Origin: Alteromonas pelagimontana
Lineage (GTDB): Bacteria > Pseudomonadota > Gammaproteobacteria > Enterobacterales > Alteromonadaceae
Direction of reading: 5' to 3'
NCBI RefSeq assembly: GCF_002499975.2
Contig: NZ_CP052766.1
Location: 620,001 to 684,000, forward strand
DNA length: 64,000 nt
Shown here: positions 26,958-35,979 of the stretch, piece after piece
Layout of the letters: every line of letters starts with the position of its first letter
How positions within the stretch are numbered: position 1 is the first letter of the stretch
Made by a program: the position numbers and the translations under genes
Notes under the pieces: model-generated
What the model saw: only the letters and a program-made list of their open reading frames with translations
Database searches by the model: none
Told to the model about the DNA's origin: nothing

Positions 26958-27485
26958 TTAAAAATTTCGTGGTGCCGTTACCACAGTTCCCGCTTGAACG
27001 TGAGTGTTGGCGGGAACTATTGCACCTGGGCAAATAGTCACTCCAGCGCCTAAAACAACATTTTCTCCCACCATCACCGGTAGCGCCTGTTGCCACCCCT
27101 GCGCGCGCCTTTTTGCATCTTTATGATGAGTAAGCGCACTAATAACTACCCTATCTTCTAGCGTGACATTTTTGTCAAAACGGATGCTACTCGCATCGAG
27201 CATAACGACATTATCCCCTACACTCAGCCCTTCTGCTGCGAATATGTTAACACCATAATCACAATAAAATTGCTTCCCGACGCTTAATGATGAAGGCGAT
27301 ACATTGGGAAGCAGAGTTTGCAACTTAGCAAGACGTTCTGCACTATCGGGTAAGAGTTGATTGATTTCCTGACAACGGATTTTGGTCGCGGCTCTTGCCT
27401 GGCTAAGCAACTTTGCCCCGGTCAGATACCATTGTCCGCTTACCATCTTTTGCCACTCTGGATGAGAAGTGTCTACTGTCGGCAT
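26958..27485 (-). CDS. Hexapeptide-repeat acetyltransferase (Maa/LacA/NodL-like)
   Basis: 175-residue left-handed beta-helix O-acetyltransferase. It has the maltose-acetyltransferase N-terminal part (EWQKMVSGQWYLTGAKLLSQ), hexapeptide turns (GDNVVMLDASSIRFDKNVTL, VMVGENVVLGAGVTICPGAIV) and the loop FYCDYGVNIF, resembling FHCDYGYNI of the family. The usual His is present in ISALTHHKDAKRRAQG. The sugar or other acceptor is unknown. It starts about 50 bases after the rplS terminator; a GTG at 27491 is an alternative start to the ATG at 27485. Confidence 0.85.
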   Translation of the reverse strand: MPTVDTSHPEWQKMVSGQWYLTGAKLLSQARAATKIRCQEINQLLPDSAERLAKLQTLLPNVSPSSLSVGKQFYCDYGVNIFAAEGLSVGDNVVMLDASSIRFDKNVTLEDRVVISALTHHKDAKRRAQGWQQALPVMVGENVVLGAGVTICPGAIVPANTHVQAGTVVTAPRNF

Positions 27486-27533
27486 GATCACACAAACAAG
27501 TTAAGAATGAAGATGAAGATATTACAGCTACAA

Positions 27534-27559
27534 AAAAGCCCGCTGTAAAGCGGGCTTTT
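27534..27559 (-). terminator. Terminator of the rpsP-rimM-trmD-rplS operon
   Basis: Read leftwards, AAAAGCCCGC, a six-base loop and GCGGGCTTTT form a perfect stem continuing into further T. It begins about 30 bases after the rplS stop codon. Confidence 0.85.
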
Positions 27560-27591
27560 CGAAGTTAACAGTAACGCAAGGATTAGTAATC

Positions 27592-27951
27592 TTAGTTAAG
27601 CTTCTCTTTGATACGTGCAGATTTACCTGAACGCTCACGCAGATAGTAAAGCTTAGCACGACGAACCGCACCACGACGTTTCACTTCAATAGAAGAGATT
27701 GCCGGGCTGTGTGTTTGGAAAACACGCTCAACGCCTTCGCCGCTTGAGATTTTACGTACTGTAAAAGCTGAGTGCAGGCCACGGTTACGTTTAGCAATAA
27801 CAACACCTTCATATGCCTGAAGACGCTCTTTGTCACCTTCGGTAACGCGAACTTTAACGATAACTGTGTCGCCTGGACCAAATGCAGGGACATCAGTTTT
27901 GAGCTGTGCTTGCTCGATTTTCTTGATGATATCTTGACTGACTTTGCTCAT
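27592..27951 (-). CDS. rplS: 50S ribosomal protein L19
   Basis: Ribosomal protein at the 30S/50S interface. Near-complete identity to the family is seen in [31 protein letters not shown] and [20 protein letters not shown]. About 119 residues. Two adjacent ATG codons exist; the second (27951) sits at better distance from GAGAGG. It is last in the conserved rpsP operon. Confidence 0.98.
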   Translation of the reverse strand: MSKVSQDIIKKIEQAQLKTDVPAFGPGDTVIVKVRVTEGDKERLQAYEGVVIAKRNRGLHSAFTVRKISSGEGVERVFQTHSPAISSIEVKRRGAVRRAKLYYLRERSGKSARIKEKLN

Positions 27952-27969
27952 CATATCCTCTCGTCCTAG

Positions 27970-28731
27970 TTAACTGTCATCTTGCTGCAACTGCAATTTA
28001 AACGTATCGAGTAAACGCTGTTGCTCCTCAGTCAGAGCTAGGTGATTTAGTAATTCAGGGCGACGCTGCCAGGTTCTACCTAACGATTGCATGAGTCGCC
28101 ACTGCCTGATTTTTTCGTGATCACCACTTAACAACACTGGCGGCACCGCTTCGCCGTCGAGCACTTCAGGCCGCGTATAATGCGGACAATCCAGTAACCC
28201 GTCGGTAAAAGAATCTTCAACTGCTGAAGCCTGATGGCCCAACACGCCGGGAACTAACCGTGCTACTGCGTCCATCAGGACCATCGCGGGTAGTTCTCCA
28301 CCACTTAACACGTAATCTCCAATCGACCATTCTTCGTCAACCAGATTATCGATTACACGCTCGTCGATTCCTTCATAACGTCCGCAAATTAAAATTGTGC
28401 GGTCGTATTGGGCCAGCTTTTTTACACCGGCCTGATCAAGCGGTTTGCCCTGCGGTGATAAGTAGATCACCTTGCTTTGTTCTCCGCCCACCGTTTTGGC
28501 AGCAGAGATGGCGTCAGTTAAAGGCTTCACCATCATCAACATACCTGGACCGCCGCCATAAGGGCGGTCATCAACAGTACGATGACGATCATGGGTAAAT
28601 TCTCTGGGATTAAATGTATCGACGTTAAGAATGCCTGATTTAATTGCCCGCCCTACTACACCCTGCTGAGTGAAAGGGGCAAACATGTCAGGAAACAAAC
28701 TAACAATGCCAAACCATTTTTCCGCGTTCAC
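27970..28731 (-). CDS. trmD: tRNA (guanine-N1)-methyltransferase TrmD
   Basis: SPOUT-family enzyme making m1G37 in tRNAs. Seen are [19 protein letters not shown], the trefoil-knot AdoMet site with [20 protein letters not shown], then [12 protein letters not shown], and the C-terminal [20 protein letters not shown]. Length is 253 residues. It starts with GTG immediately after the rimM stop. Confidence 0.98.
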   Translation of the reverse strand: MNAEKWFGIVSLFPDMFAPFTQQGVVGRAIKSGILNVDTFNPREFTHDRHRTVDDRPYGGGPGMLMMVKPLTDAISAAKTVGGEQSKVIYLSPQGKPLDQAGVKKLAQYDRTILICGRYEGIDERVIDNLVDEEWSIGDYVLSGGELPAMVLMDAVARLVPGVLGHQASAVEDSFTDGLLDCPHYTRPEVLDGEAVPPVLLSGDHEKIRQWRLMQSLGRTWQRRPELLNHLALTEEQQRLLDTFKLQLQQDDS

Positions 28732-29253
28732 TTAAAAACCCGGGTCCCAGTCTACCGTAATTGCTTTGCCTTCTTTGTCCACCGTTTGCACGACAGAATC
28801 GAGATCAAACGGCAGTAATCTTTCTTTTTGACCAAATGCATCATTAGCCTTTGCTTTGACTTGTAATACGTCATTCGCGCCGGTATTAAACACATCTTTC
28901 ACAACACCCAGCTGGTAACCTTGCGTAGTTACTACCTGCATGCCGATCAGCTCGCGCCAGTAAAATTCATCGTCACCTAATTCAGGCAACTGGGCTGCAA
29001 GCATGTGAATGTCCAGATTTTTGATGCATTCTGCATCATTCCTGCTATCCACACCCACTATCTTTGCAACCAGAGTTTTACCGTGCGTTCGCCATTGGTC
29101 AATCTGGTATTCTTTGCTGTCTCCGATAATCCAGGGACAGTATTCGAAAATACCTTCTGGTGTATCGGTATAGCTGTTGATTTTGACCCAACCTTTCACA
29201 CCGTAAGGTGCACCGATTTTGCCAATCACAATATTGTCAGACGCTTGACTCAT
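28732..29253 (-). CDS. rimM: Ribosome maturation factor RimM
   Basis: 16S processing/30S assembly factor binding S19. N-terminal RimM domain (IVIGKIGAPYGVKGWVKINS) and PRC-barrel domain (EFYWRELIGMQVVTTQGYQL, then DVFNTGANDVLQVK, LLPFDLDSVVQTVD). 173 residues, between rpsP and trmD. Confidence 0.97.
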   Translation of the reverse strand: MSQASDNIVIGKIGAPYGVKGWVKINSYTDTPEGIFEYCPWIIGDSKEYQIDQWRTHGKTLVAKIVGVDSRNDAECIKNLDIHMLAAQLPELGDDEFYWRELIGMQVVTTQGYQLGVVKDVFNTGANDVLQVKAKANDAFGQKERLLPFDLDSVVQTVDKEGKAITVDWDPGF

Positions 29254-29277
29254 CTATACCCACCAGTACTGCATAGC

Positions 29278-29529
29278 TTACGCTGCAGTTTTTTTAGCTT
29301 CTTTAACCAGAGTAGTTACGCGCTCTGACAAACTTGCACCAACACCAACCCAATATTCAACACGGTCAAGATCTAAACGCAAACGTTCTGCCTGACCTTG
29401 TGCTGTAGGATTGAAGAAACCGACGTTTTCGATGAAACGACCGTTTCTGGCGCGGCTGCTGTCAGCCACTACTACTTGATAAAATGGACGCTTTTTCGCG
29501 CCACCACGCTGTAAACGAATAGTAACCAT
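29278..29529 (-). CDS. rpsP: 30S ribosomal protein S16
   Basis: 83 residues with [40 protein letters not shown] and the C-terminal [14 protein letters not shown], typical of S16. First gene of the operon rpsP-rimM-trmD-rplS. ffh, the usual next neighbour upstream, is displaced by about 17.7 kb. Confidence 0.98.
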   Translation of the reverse strand: MVTIRLQRGGAKKRPFYQVVVADSSRARNGRFIENVGFFNPTAQGQAERLRLDLDRVEYWVGVGASLSERVTTLVKEAKKTAA

Positions 29530-29848
29530 AAATGCCTCAAACTCGTTGTAGCGTTACCGTTAACTTAACCTTCTCGTCGATGACAGTTGTACGCCACCAG
29601 TCAGAAGGCCGCGGAATTATACGGATCTTCAGCGCAAAAGCAAGTTTAATTGCCCGATACGCGCATGGAAAGGTAAAAGCATTAGGAACGAGATTTTACA
29701 AAAAATGAAGCGGCGAGAAATCATATTCCGCCTGCACTTTGCCATGCATATTCCACTGACTGCCGAAATTGCCTGTCGGCTTCGTTATCTACACTCTATT
29801 ATTACCACCTGATTTGGTTTAAACCCTCAACCATCGAAACTCTCAACC
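29530..29848. other. Divergent intergenic region rpsP / ABC transporter
   Basis: About 320 bases holding the rpsP promoter and leader on the left. The right part is upstream of the ABC transporter; TTGCCT and TACACT occur there at 15-base spacing, a poor promoter match. No gene or RNA is evident. Confidence 0.4.
29616..29643 (-). promoter_or_regulatory. Promoter of the rpsP operon
   Basis: On the minus strand TTGCTT (29638-29643), 16 bases, and a perfect TATAAT (29616-29621). The start would lie near 29609, giving an untranslated leader of about 80 bases. Confidence 0.65.
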
Positions 29849-31591
29849 ATGACTGAAGTCTCAACAAAGCATGTGCTTTTCTGGTTTGCATCGCTTCTTA
29901 AACAGTATCGCTGGCGCGTTGCCGGCGCTGTCGTAGCTCTGCTTGTAGCCTCGTCTGCCTGGCTGGTGCTAGGGCAAGGTATTCGCTACGCCATTGATAA
30001 AGGTTTTGTCGCAGATAATTCAGATGTATTGAATCAAGCGGTCATTGCGGTGCTGGTAATCTGCACCGTAGCAAGTTTTGCCACTTATTGTCGCTTTTAC
30101 CTGATGACCTGGTTAGGCGAGCGGATCAGCGCGGATATCCGTGTACAGGTCTTCCGTCACCTCATGACGCTACCGCCTTCGTTCTTTGCTAAGATCCGTA
30201 CCGGCGAGGTTATTTCCCGCTTTACCAGCGATACTGCGGTATTGCAGACCGTCATTGGAATGAGTCTCTCCATGGCGCTACGCTCATCCATCACTTTTAC
30301 CGGCGCACTACTGCTGATGCTGATCACAAGCCCAATGTTGACGTTTTGCGTACTATTAGCAGTACCCGCAGTGCTGGTGCCTATTCGTCTGCTAGCGCCC
30401 CAGGTTAGGATTTATGCCCGACGCAGCCAGGATAAAATCGCCGATTTAGGCGCGCATATCGACCAGAGTCTTCATGAAATCATGACCGTTCAGGCATTTA
30501 ACGCACAAGCAGAAGAGTCGAACCAGTTTACCCGCAGCGTTGAAGATGCTATGTCTACGGCAAAAATGCGGGTTCATTATCGTTCACTACTTATCGGCTT
30601 TATTATGCTGTTAAGTCTTACCGCCATTATCATTATTGCGTGGATTGGTGCTCGTCAGGTATTTAGCGGAGATATGACAGGCGGTGAACTGTCTGCATTT
30701 CTGTTTTATGCGGTAATGGCCGGCGGCAGTATAGCGACAATAAGCGAAGTCATCGGCGAAGTACAACGCGGTGTCGGAGCTAGTGAGCGATTACTGGAAC
30801 TGCTCGCTACCCCGGCTACCATTCAGTCTGGTGATGTCCCTCTTGTATTGACCAAAGGTCATCCTCCCGCCATTACTTTTGATAATATTACCTTTGCTTA
30901 TCCTGGCTCCTGTCCGTTATTTCATCAGTTATCTCTGACAATTCGCGCTGGTGAGAAAGTGGCGCTAGTAGGTGCAAGCGGCGCTGGAAAAACTACATTA
31001 TTTCAATTAATGCTGCGCTTTTATGATGTCCAACAAGGGCAAATTCGGATCGGTACGCAGCCCATTTCTTCTCTTAAATTAGAAGCATTGCGTGCACATA
31101 TTGCTATAGTGACTCAGGAGCCTGTTGTTTTTGCTACCACTGTAATGGAAAATATTCGCTACGGTAACATTCATGCTTCGGATGATGCAGTGTTAAAAGC
31201 AGCGAAGGCCGCATTTGCTCATGAGTTTATAGACAGACTCGACAACGGCTATCATACGGAATTGGGTGAAAGAGGCGTACGGCTTTCAGGTGGCCAAAAA
31301 CAGCGTATTGCTATTGCCAGAGCCATACTCGCTGACCGGCCCGTATTGCTACTTGATGAAGCAACAAGCGCGTTGGACGCCATGAGCGAACGTATGGTTC
31401 AGCAAGCGTTAAATACGCTGATGGAAGGCAGAACAACTATTGTCATTGCGCATCGGCTGGCGACGGTTCAGCACGCCGATCGTATCGTAGTTATGGACAA
31501 AGGTACTATTGTTGCCACCGGAAGCCACGAAGTCTTGCTGAAAAACGATACATTGTATCGAGAGTACGCTGAGCTGCAGTTGCTTACTTAA
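29849..31591 (+). CDS. ABC exporter, fused membrane and ATPase domains (MsbA-related)
   Basis: 580-residue half-transporter expected to work as a homodimer. Six membrane helices (about 20-305) precede a nucleotide-binding domain with Walker A GASGAGKTT (about 373-381), signature LSGGQKQRIAIARAIL, Walker B PVLLLDEATSALD and the switch His in IVIAHRLATV. Size and layout are those of MsbA-type and multidrug/lipid exporters; the substrate cannot be told. It starts the accessory block between rpsP and ffh. Confidence 0.9.
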   Translation: MTEVSTKHVLFWFASLLKQYRWRVAGAVVALLVASSAWLVLGQGIRYAIDKGFVADNSDVLNQAVIAVLVICTVASFATYCRFYLMTWLGERISADIRVQVFRHLMTLPPSFFAKIRTGEVISRFTSDTAVLQTVIGMSLSMALRSSITFTGALLLMLITSPMLTFCVLLAVPAVLVPIRLLAPQVRIYARRSQDKIADLGAHIDQSLHEIMTVQAFNAQAEESNQFTRSVEDAMSTAKMRVHYRSLLIGFIMLLSLTAIIIIAWIGARQVFSGDMTGGELSAFLFYAVMAGGSIATISEVIGEVQRGVGASERLLELLATPATIQSGDVPLVLTKGHPPAITFDNITFAYPGSCPLFHQLSLTIRAGEKVALVGASGAGKTTLFQLMLRFYDVQQGQIRIGTQPISSLKLEALRAHIAIVTQEPVVFATTVMENIRYGNIHASDDAVLKAAKAAFAHEFIDRLDNGYHTELGERGVRLSGGQKQRIAIARAILADRPVLLLDEATSALDAMSERMVQQALNTLMEGRTTIVIAHRLATVQHADRIVVMDKGTIVATGSHEVLLKNDTLYREYAELQLLT

Positions 31592-31733
31592 CTTCCTTAT
31601 GTTGATATTACGTTAATATAATTAACTACCTCAAATAACCTGACTATGCGCCTGGAAACGGCATATTCCAAGCGTGCAGAATCAAGAATGAATCGCGCAG
31701 TTTGCGTTATCTTTGATATCGAGTGGACGTACA

Positions 31734-32789
31734 ATGATAAACAGTTTTTCCAAGGGTATTCGCCTGTTTGGCTGGTGCCTGCTTTTCAATGCTTATAGCG
31801 TTAGCGCTTATGCTCAGTTCTTTGGCGATAAGCAAGCCAAACTGGTGGTCACTGAACCGTTGGAGTTTCAGTTTGAAACGCTGGAGGTAGAAGCTGTTGG
31901 CACTGCAGAAGCGGTACGTTCAATTATACTTTATTCCCCCGTAAGCGACGAAGTCACTGAAGTTAATTTTGTGCCTGGACAATTTGTTGAAGCAGGTAAA
32001 GTGCTGGTTCGGCTTGACGATCGCCGTCAGCGGGTAGCGGTAGAACGAGCCAAACTCCAACTAACAGATGCTGAACGCACTTATAAGCGCCTACAGCAAA
32101 GCAGCAAACAAGGTGCCATTCCCGAAAGCGAGCTGGATCTAGCGCAAACTGCCAGAGATTTGGCTAAAGTCGCCCTTGAAGAAGCTCAGGCAGATTTAGA
32201 CGACAGACAAATTGAAGCGCCTTTCGATGGCGTAGTGGGAATTACCGATATAGAAGTGGGTGACCGCATTAATGACCAAACCGCCATTACTACGCTTGAT
32301 GATCGTTCTAAGCTGTTTGTTAATTTCCGAGCACCAGAAGCGTCTTTAGAGGTATTGCTTAATTCTCCAATGGTGACATTGGAGCCCTGGTCCAACCGCA
32401 ACAAAGATATTAAAGCTGAAATCGCAGAAGTAGACTCTCGGATTAACGAAGTGGACCGTACATTACGTGCGCGGGCTGTGTTGGATAATAGTCAGGACCG
32501 CTATCGTCCGGGCATGAGTTTTCGGGTTAATTTGTCAATTAATGGTAATCAGTATGCGGCCATTCCAGAAGCCGCTCTTTTATGGGGCGCCACAGGGGCC
32601 TATGTTTGGATAGCTGAAAATGGAAAAGCGAAACGCGTGGATGTAAAAGTCCATCAACGTCTGCGTGGCACGATTTTGGTTTCTGGAGAACTTGAAGAAG
32701 GCGATACGCTAATTTCCGAAGGCATCCAACGTTTGCGGGAAGGTCAGGATATCACCACCGAGCTGGCTCGGAGTGCGGCTGATGAGTAA
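31734..32789 (+). CDS. RND efflux periplasmic adaptor (membrane fusion protein)
   Basis: 351 residues with a signal peptide (starts MINSFSKGIRLFGW, cleavage likely after VSAYA). A lipoyl/barrel-sandwich pair follows (VVTEPLEFQFETLEVEAVGT, PGQFVEAGKVLVRLDDRRQR; IEAPFDGVVGITDIEVGDRI) around a helical hairpin. Adaptor beta-barrel domains come last (YRPGMSFRVNLSI). The ATG at 31734 has GTGGA upstream; an in-frame TTG at 31713 is less likely. It overlaps the permease gene by 8 bases, so the two form an operon. No outer-membrane channel gene is nearby. Confidence 0.93.
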   Translation: MINSFSKGIRLFGWCLLFNAYSVSAYAQFFGDKQAKLVVTEPLEFQFETLEVEAVGTAEAVRSIILYSPVSDEVTEVNFVPGQFVEAGKVLVRLDDRRQRVAVERAKLQLTDAERTYKRLQQSSKQGAIPESELDLAQTARDLAKVALEEAQADLDDRQIEAPFDGVVGITDIEVGDRINDQTAITTLDDRSKLFVNFRAPEASLEVLLNSPMVTLEPWSNRNKDIKAEIAEVDSRINEVDRTLRARAVLDNSQDRYRPGMSFRVNLSINGNQYAAIPEAALLWGATGAYVWIAENGKAKRVDVKVHQRLRGTILVSGELEEGDTLISEGIQRLREGQDITTELARSAADE

Positions 32790-35700
32790 AAATAATGTAC
32801 AGGTAAATGATTTGCCATCCACGGCAATTCGGCGACCGGTATTAATTGTGGTACTAAACCTGCTGATTGTAATTGCCGGGTTTGCCGCTCTGGAAGGTTT
32901 AGAAGTCCGTGAGCTTCCGGATGTAGATACACCAACCATTACCGTCACGGCGGAACTTCCTGGCGGATCGCCGGAAACCGTTGATGCTGAAGTCACCAGC
33001 CGGCTGGAAGGAGCGGTAGCGCGGGTAAGTGGTGTGAAGGATATTTACGCCCAAAGCGAAGAAGGATCGGCGCGGGTAAGAGTTGAGTTTCGGCCGGGAA
33101 TAAATTTAGAAGATGCAGCAAATGAAACCCGTGAGTCGGTGAGTCGGGTTCAACGCCAACTACCAGAGGATGTCGAGCAGGTTTCTATCATTCGCGCCGA
33201 TAATGATGCGCAAGCAGTAGTAAGTCTGGCGATTTCCAGCGATATTCTGGATATGGAATCCCTCACCCAGCGTGTAGATACCGATCTTGCTCCGCTGTTT
33301 TTGAGCATCCCCGGTGTAGCGGATGTGACTTTAAGTGGCGATCGCGAACGGGTATTACGTGTGTCCGTTGATCCTCTCCGACTGACCAGTTACGGATTGT
33401 CTATGACCGATGTGGGAGAGGCTTTGAGGTTAGCACCTTTTGATGTGCCTGCAGGCAGCATCCAGTCTGAAGATCAATCTTTAATTGTGCGTGCCGATGC
33501 CACCTCAGTCACCGCTGAAGATGTTGCCAGTATCGTATTAAGCGGCAATATTCGTATTGGCGATGTGGCAAGTGTGTATTTTAGTCCGGCAGATTCTACC
33601 AGCGTCGTCCGGCTAGACGGCAAAGCGGTTATTGGCCTTGGCATCATTCGCCAAGCCAGCTCTAATACTATCGAAATTTCAGACGAAGTATTAGCGATGG
33701 TGAAAGATTTAGACAAGCGCTTCACTGACATGGATATCGTAGTAACTGCAGACGATGCAGAATTTATCCGCGATTCGGTGAGCGAGGTGGTGGAATCATT
33801 GAGTCTCACCATCCTACTGGTAGTATTTACCTTGCTGGTATTCATCGGTTCCTGGCGCGCAACGCTTGTCCCCGCTCTTTCTATTCCAGTATCACTTGCG
33901 GGTGCACTGGCTATCATCTGGGCGCTGGGTTTTTCTGTTAATATTCTTACTCTTTTAGCCTTGGTACTCGCAACCGGCATGATTGTCGATGATGCCATTG
34001 TAGTTTCAGAAAATATTCAGCGACGTCGGGGCATGGGACTAGGCGCTCGGGCAGCTGCCGTTATTGGCACAAGAGAAGTTTTCTTTGCTGTAGTGGCAAC
34101 CACTGCGGTATTAGCTTCTGTGTTTATTCCTATTGCGTTTTTACCGTCTACCGCAGGAAAGCTGTTTCGAGAATTTGGCGGGGTGTTAGCCGGCGCGGTA
34201 ATTATCTCTTCTTTTGTCGCTCTGTCGCTAGTGCCTGCCTTAACGGCTCGTCTTCCTATAAAAGTCGACAACGGCAAAGAAAGCTTTTTCTCGAAAACCT
34301 TCGGCCGGTTTGGCAATTTCTGTTTGCATCTTTATCAGCGTTCACTTTTATGGTCGCTTAAATACGCCTGGTTAATCGTTGGTCTTAGCATCCTGGCGGG
34401 GGTCGGCGCATGGTTTACGGCGCAACACATTGATAATGAACTACTTCCGAGCGAAGACCGCGGCACCATTCGTATTTTTGCTCGCGGGCCAGATGGCGCG
34501 GGTATAAATTTCATGGATCGCCAGGCGTTTAAGATGGAAGAGCTGTTGATGCCTTACGTCGAAAACGGCACCATCGATTCAATTTATACCGTAGTGGGTA
34601 ATTGGGATCCAAATATAGTTTTTATTACGGCGCCGCTTAAACATTGGGATGATCGTGACAAGTCGCTTCAGGAGATAGTGGATGAAATTGGTCCTCCTTT
34701 ACAGAATATTCCTGGTGCTCCAGGCAATGCTTTTGGCGATAACAGCCTTAATTTACGAGGCCAGGGCGGAGGCATGGAATTAGCGCTAACAGGAGATAGC
34801 TATGACAATATATATCGTGCTGCCCAGGATTTTGCTGTTCAGATAGAAGACAATATTCCTGAGCTTGGGGCTCCGCGTATCAGCTACGAGCCCACGCAGC
34901 CGCAACTTCGAATAAATATAGATCGCCGCCGCGCGGAAGAACTGGGGATTCCTCTTAATGACATAGCCAGTACGTTACGTGCAGCCGTTAATGGTGATGA
35001 CATTACCGATTTGAATGTTGGCGATCAAGCCATTCCTATTATGTTGCAGTCCAGTGACAGGACCACCAGTGATCCTTCAGATCTAACTAACCTGTACGTA
35101 AAATCAAATACCGGCAATTTGGTTCCGCTTTCCAGCGTAGCGTATATAAGCGAAGAAGGTGTAGCCGCCGAATTGGAGCGTCAGGCCCAACGTCGCGCTA
35201 TTAAACTGGAAATGGAACTACCGGACGACATTGCGATAAATGAGGCCGTAGAGCGCATTCGAGCGTTACAAGGAAACCTTCCTGATGGTATTGGTCTTAT
35301 CTTTTTAGGAGAAGCACAAACTTTCGAGGAGACGTCGAAGCAGATAGCTCTGACCTATGTGTTAGCATTTATCATCGTGTTACTGGTTCTTGCCGCTCAG
35401 TTTGAAAGTTTGAACAGCGCTGTTGTGGTCATGTTGACCGTGCCTTTCGGCATTGCCGCAGCCATTTATGCCCTCTTTCTGACGAACACGACAATCAACG
35501 TGTACTCGCAGATTGGCTTAGTAATGTTAATTGGACTACTGGCAAAAAATGCAATTCTTCTCATTGAGTTTGCTGATCAGCTGCGTGACCAAGGCTATAG
35601 CGTTTACGACGCCATCGTAGAAGCAGGTAAGGTACGTCTGCGCCCAATTATGATGACATTGGTTTCTACCATACTAGGCGGTCTTCCCCTGATATTATCT

Positions 35701-35898
35701 ACCGGAGCGGGAGCAGAATCACGCAATGCTATCGGATGGGTGGTATTTGGCGGATTGGGTATTGCTGTAATTTTCACTCTCTACCTCACTCCGGTTTTAT
35801 ATCTGGGTCTGGCGAGATTTAGCAAACCCAGAGCCGATGAAAGTCAGCGTTTGGAGCGAGAATTGGCATCTGCCGATGAGCAACAAACGGCGATTTAG
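32782..35898 (+). CDS. RND efflux permease (AcrB/HAE1 superfamily)
   Basis: 1038-residue inner-membrane proton antiporter. N-terminal helix at RRPVLIVVLNLLIVIAGF, porter-domain motifs (ELPDVDTPTITVTAELPGGS), and central helices including the paired acidic residues in LATGMIVDDAIVVSENIQRR. The duplicated half has VMLIGLLAKNAILLIEFADQ and LRPIMMTLVSTILGGLPLIL. Start is the ATG at 32782, inside the end of the adaptor gene. It pairs with the adaptor and needs a TolC-type channel from elsewhere. Confidence 0.94.
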   Translation: MSKNNVQVNDLPSTAIRRPVLIVVLNLLIVIAGFAALEGLEVRELPDVDTPTITVTAELPGGSPETVDAEVTSRLEGAVARVSGVKDIYAQSEEGSARVRVEFRPGINLEDAANETRESVSRVQRQLPEDVEQVSIIRADNDAQAVVSLAISSDILDMESLTQRVDTDLAPLFLSIPGVADVTLSGDRERVLRVSVDPLRLTSYGLSMTDVGEALRLAPFDVPAGSIQSEDQSLIVRADATSVTAEDVASIVLSGNIRIGDVASVYFSPADSTSVVRLDGKAVIGLGIIRQASSNTIEISDEVLAMVKDLDKRFTDMDIVVTADDAEFIRDSVSEVVESLSLTILLVVFTLLVFIGSWRATLVPALSIPVSLAGALAIIWALGFSVNILTLLALVLATGMIVDDAIVVSENIQRRRGMGLGARAAAVIGTREVFFAVVATTAVLASVFIPIAFLPSTAGKLFREFGGVLAGAVIISSFVALSLVPALTARLPIKVDNGKESFFSKTFGRFGNFCLHLYQRSLLWSLKYAWLIVGLSILAGVGAWFTAQHIDNELLPSEDRGTIRIFARGPDGAGINFMDRQAFKMEELLMPYVENGTIDSIYTVVGNWDPNIVFITAPLKHWDDRDKSLQEIVDEIGPPLQNIPGAPGNAFGDNSLNLRGQGGGMELALTGDSYDNIYRAAQDFAVQIEDNIPELGAPRISYEPTQPQLRINIDRRRAEELGIPLNDIASTLRAAVNGDDITDLNVGDQAIPIMLQSSDRTTSDPSDLTNLYVKSNTGNLVPLSSVAYISEEGVAAELERQAQRRAIKLEMELPDDIAINEAVERIRALQGNLPDGIGLIFLGEAQTFEETSKQIALTYVLAFIIVLLVLAAQFESLNSAVVVMLTVPFGIAAAIYALFLTNTTINVYSQIGLVMLIGLLAKNAILLIEFADQLRDQGYSVYDAIVEAGKVRLRPIMMTLVSTILGGLPLILSTGAGAESRNAIGWVVFGGLGIAVIFTLYLTPVLYLGLARFSKPRADESQRLERELASADEQQTAI

Positions 35899-35922
35899 CT
35901 GAAATTCGCTTAACCTGATAAA

Positions 35923-35940
35923 AAGCCGAGCACCCCGCTC
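35923..35940 (+). terminator. Split terminator of the RND operon (left part)
   Basis: Joining the sequences either side of the insertion element, with one target copy removed, restores GCCGAGC-ACCCC-GCTCGG followed by eight T, a classic intrinsic terminator. The left remnant here keeps the stem but has lost its T run, which now lies at 37391-37398 beyond the element. Confidence 0.8.
35929..35940. repeat. Left target-site duplication of the IS4 element
   Basis: AGCACCCCGCTC, repeated exactly at 37377-37388. Twelve bases is within the usual IS4-family range. Confidence 0.95.
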
Positions 35941-35941
35941 T

Positions 35942-35979
35942 AATGCCAGTCAGTTAAGAGCTGACTGGCATTTTCTTTT
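35942..35979 (+). terminator. Terminator hairpin at the left IS end
   Basis: AATGCCAGTCAG (35942-35953) and CTGACTGGCATT (35961-35972) form a perfect 12-bp stem followed by a T-rich run to 35979 for rightward transcription. It overlaps the inverted repeat and the transposase stop. It could stop read-through from the efflux operon and so replace the terminator that the insertion destroyed. Confidence 0.75.
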
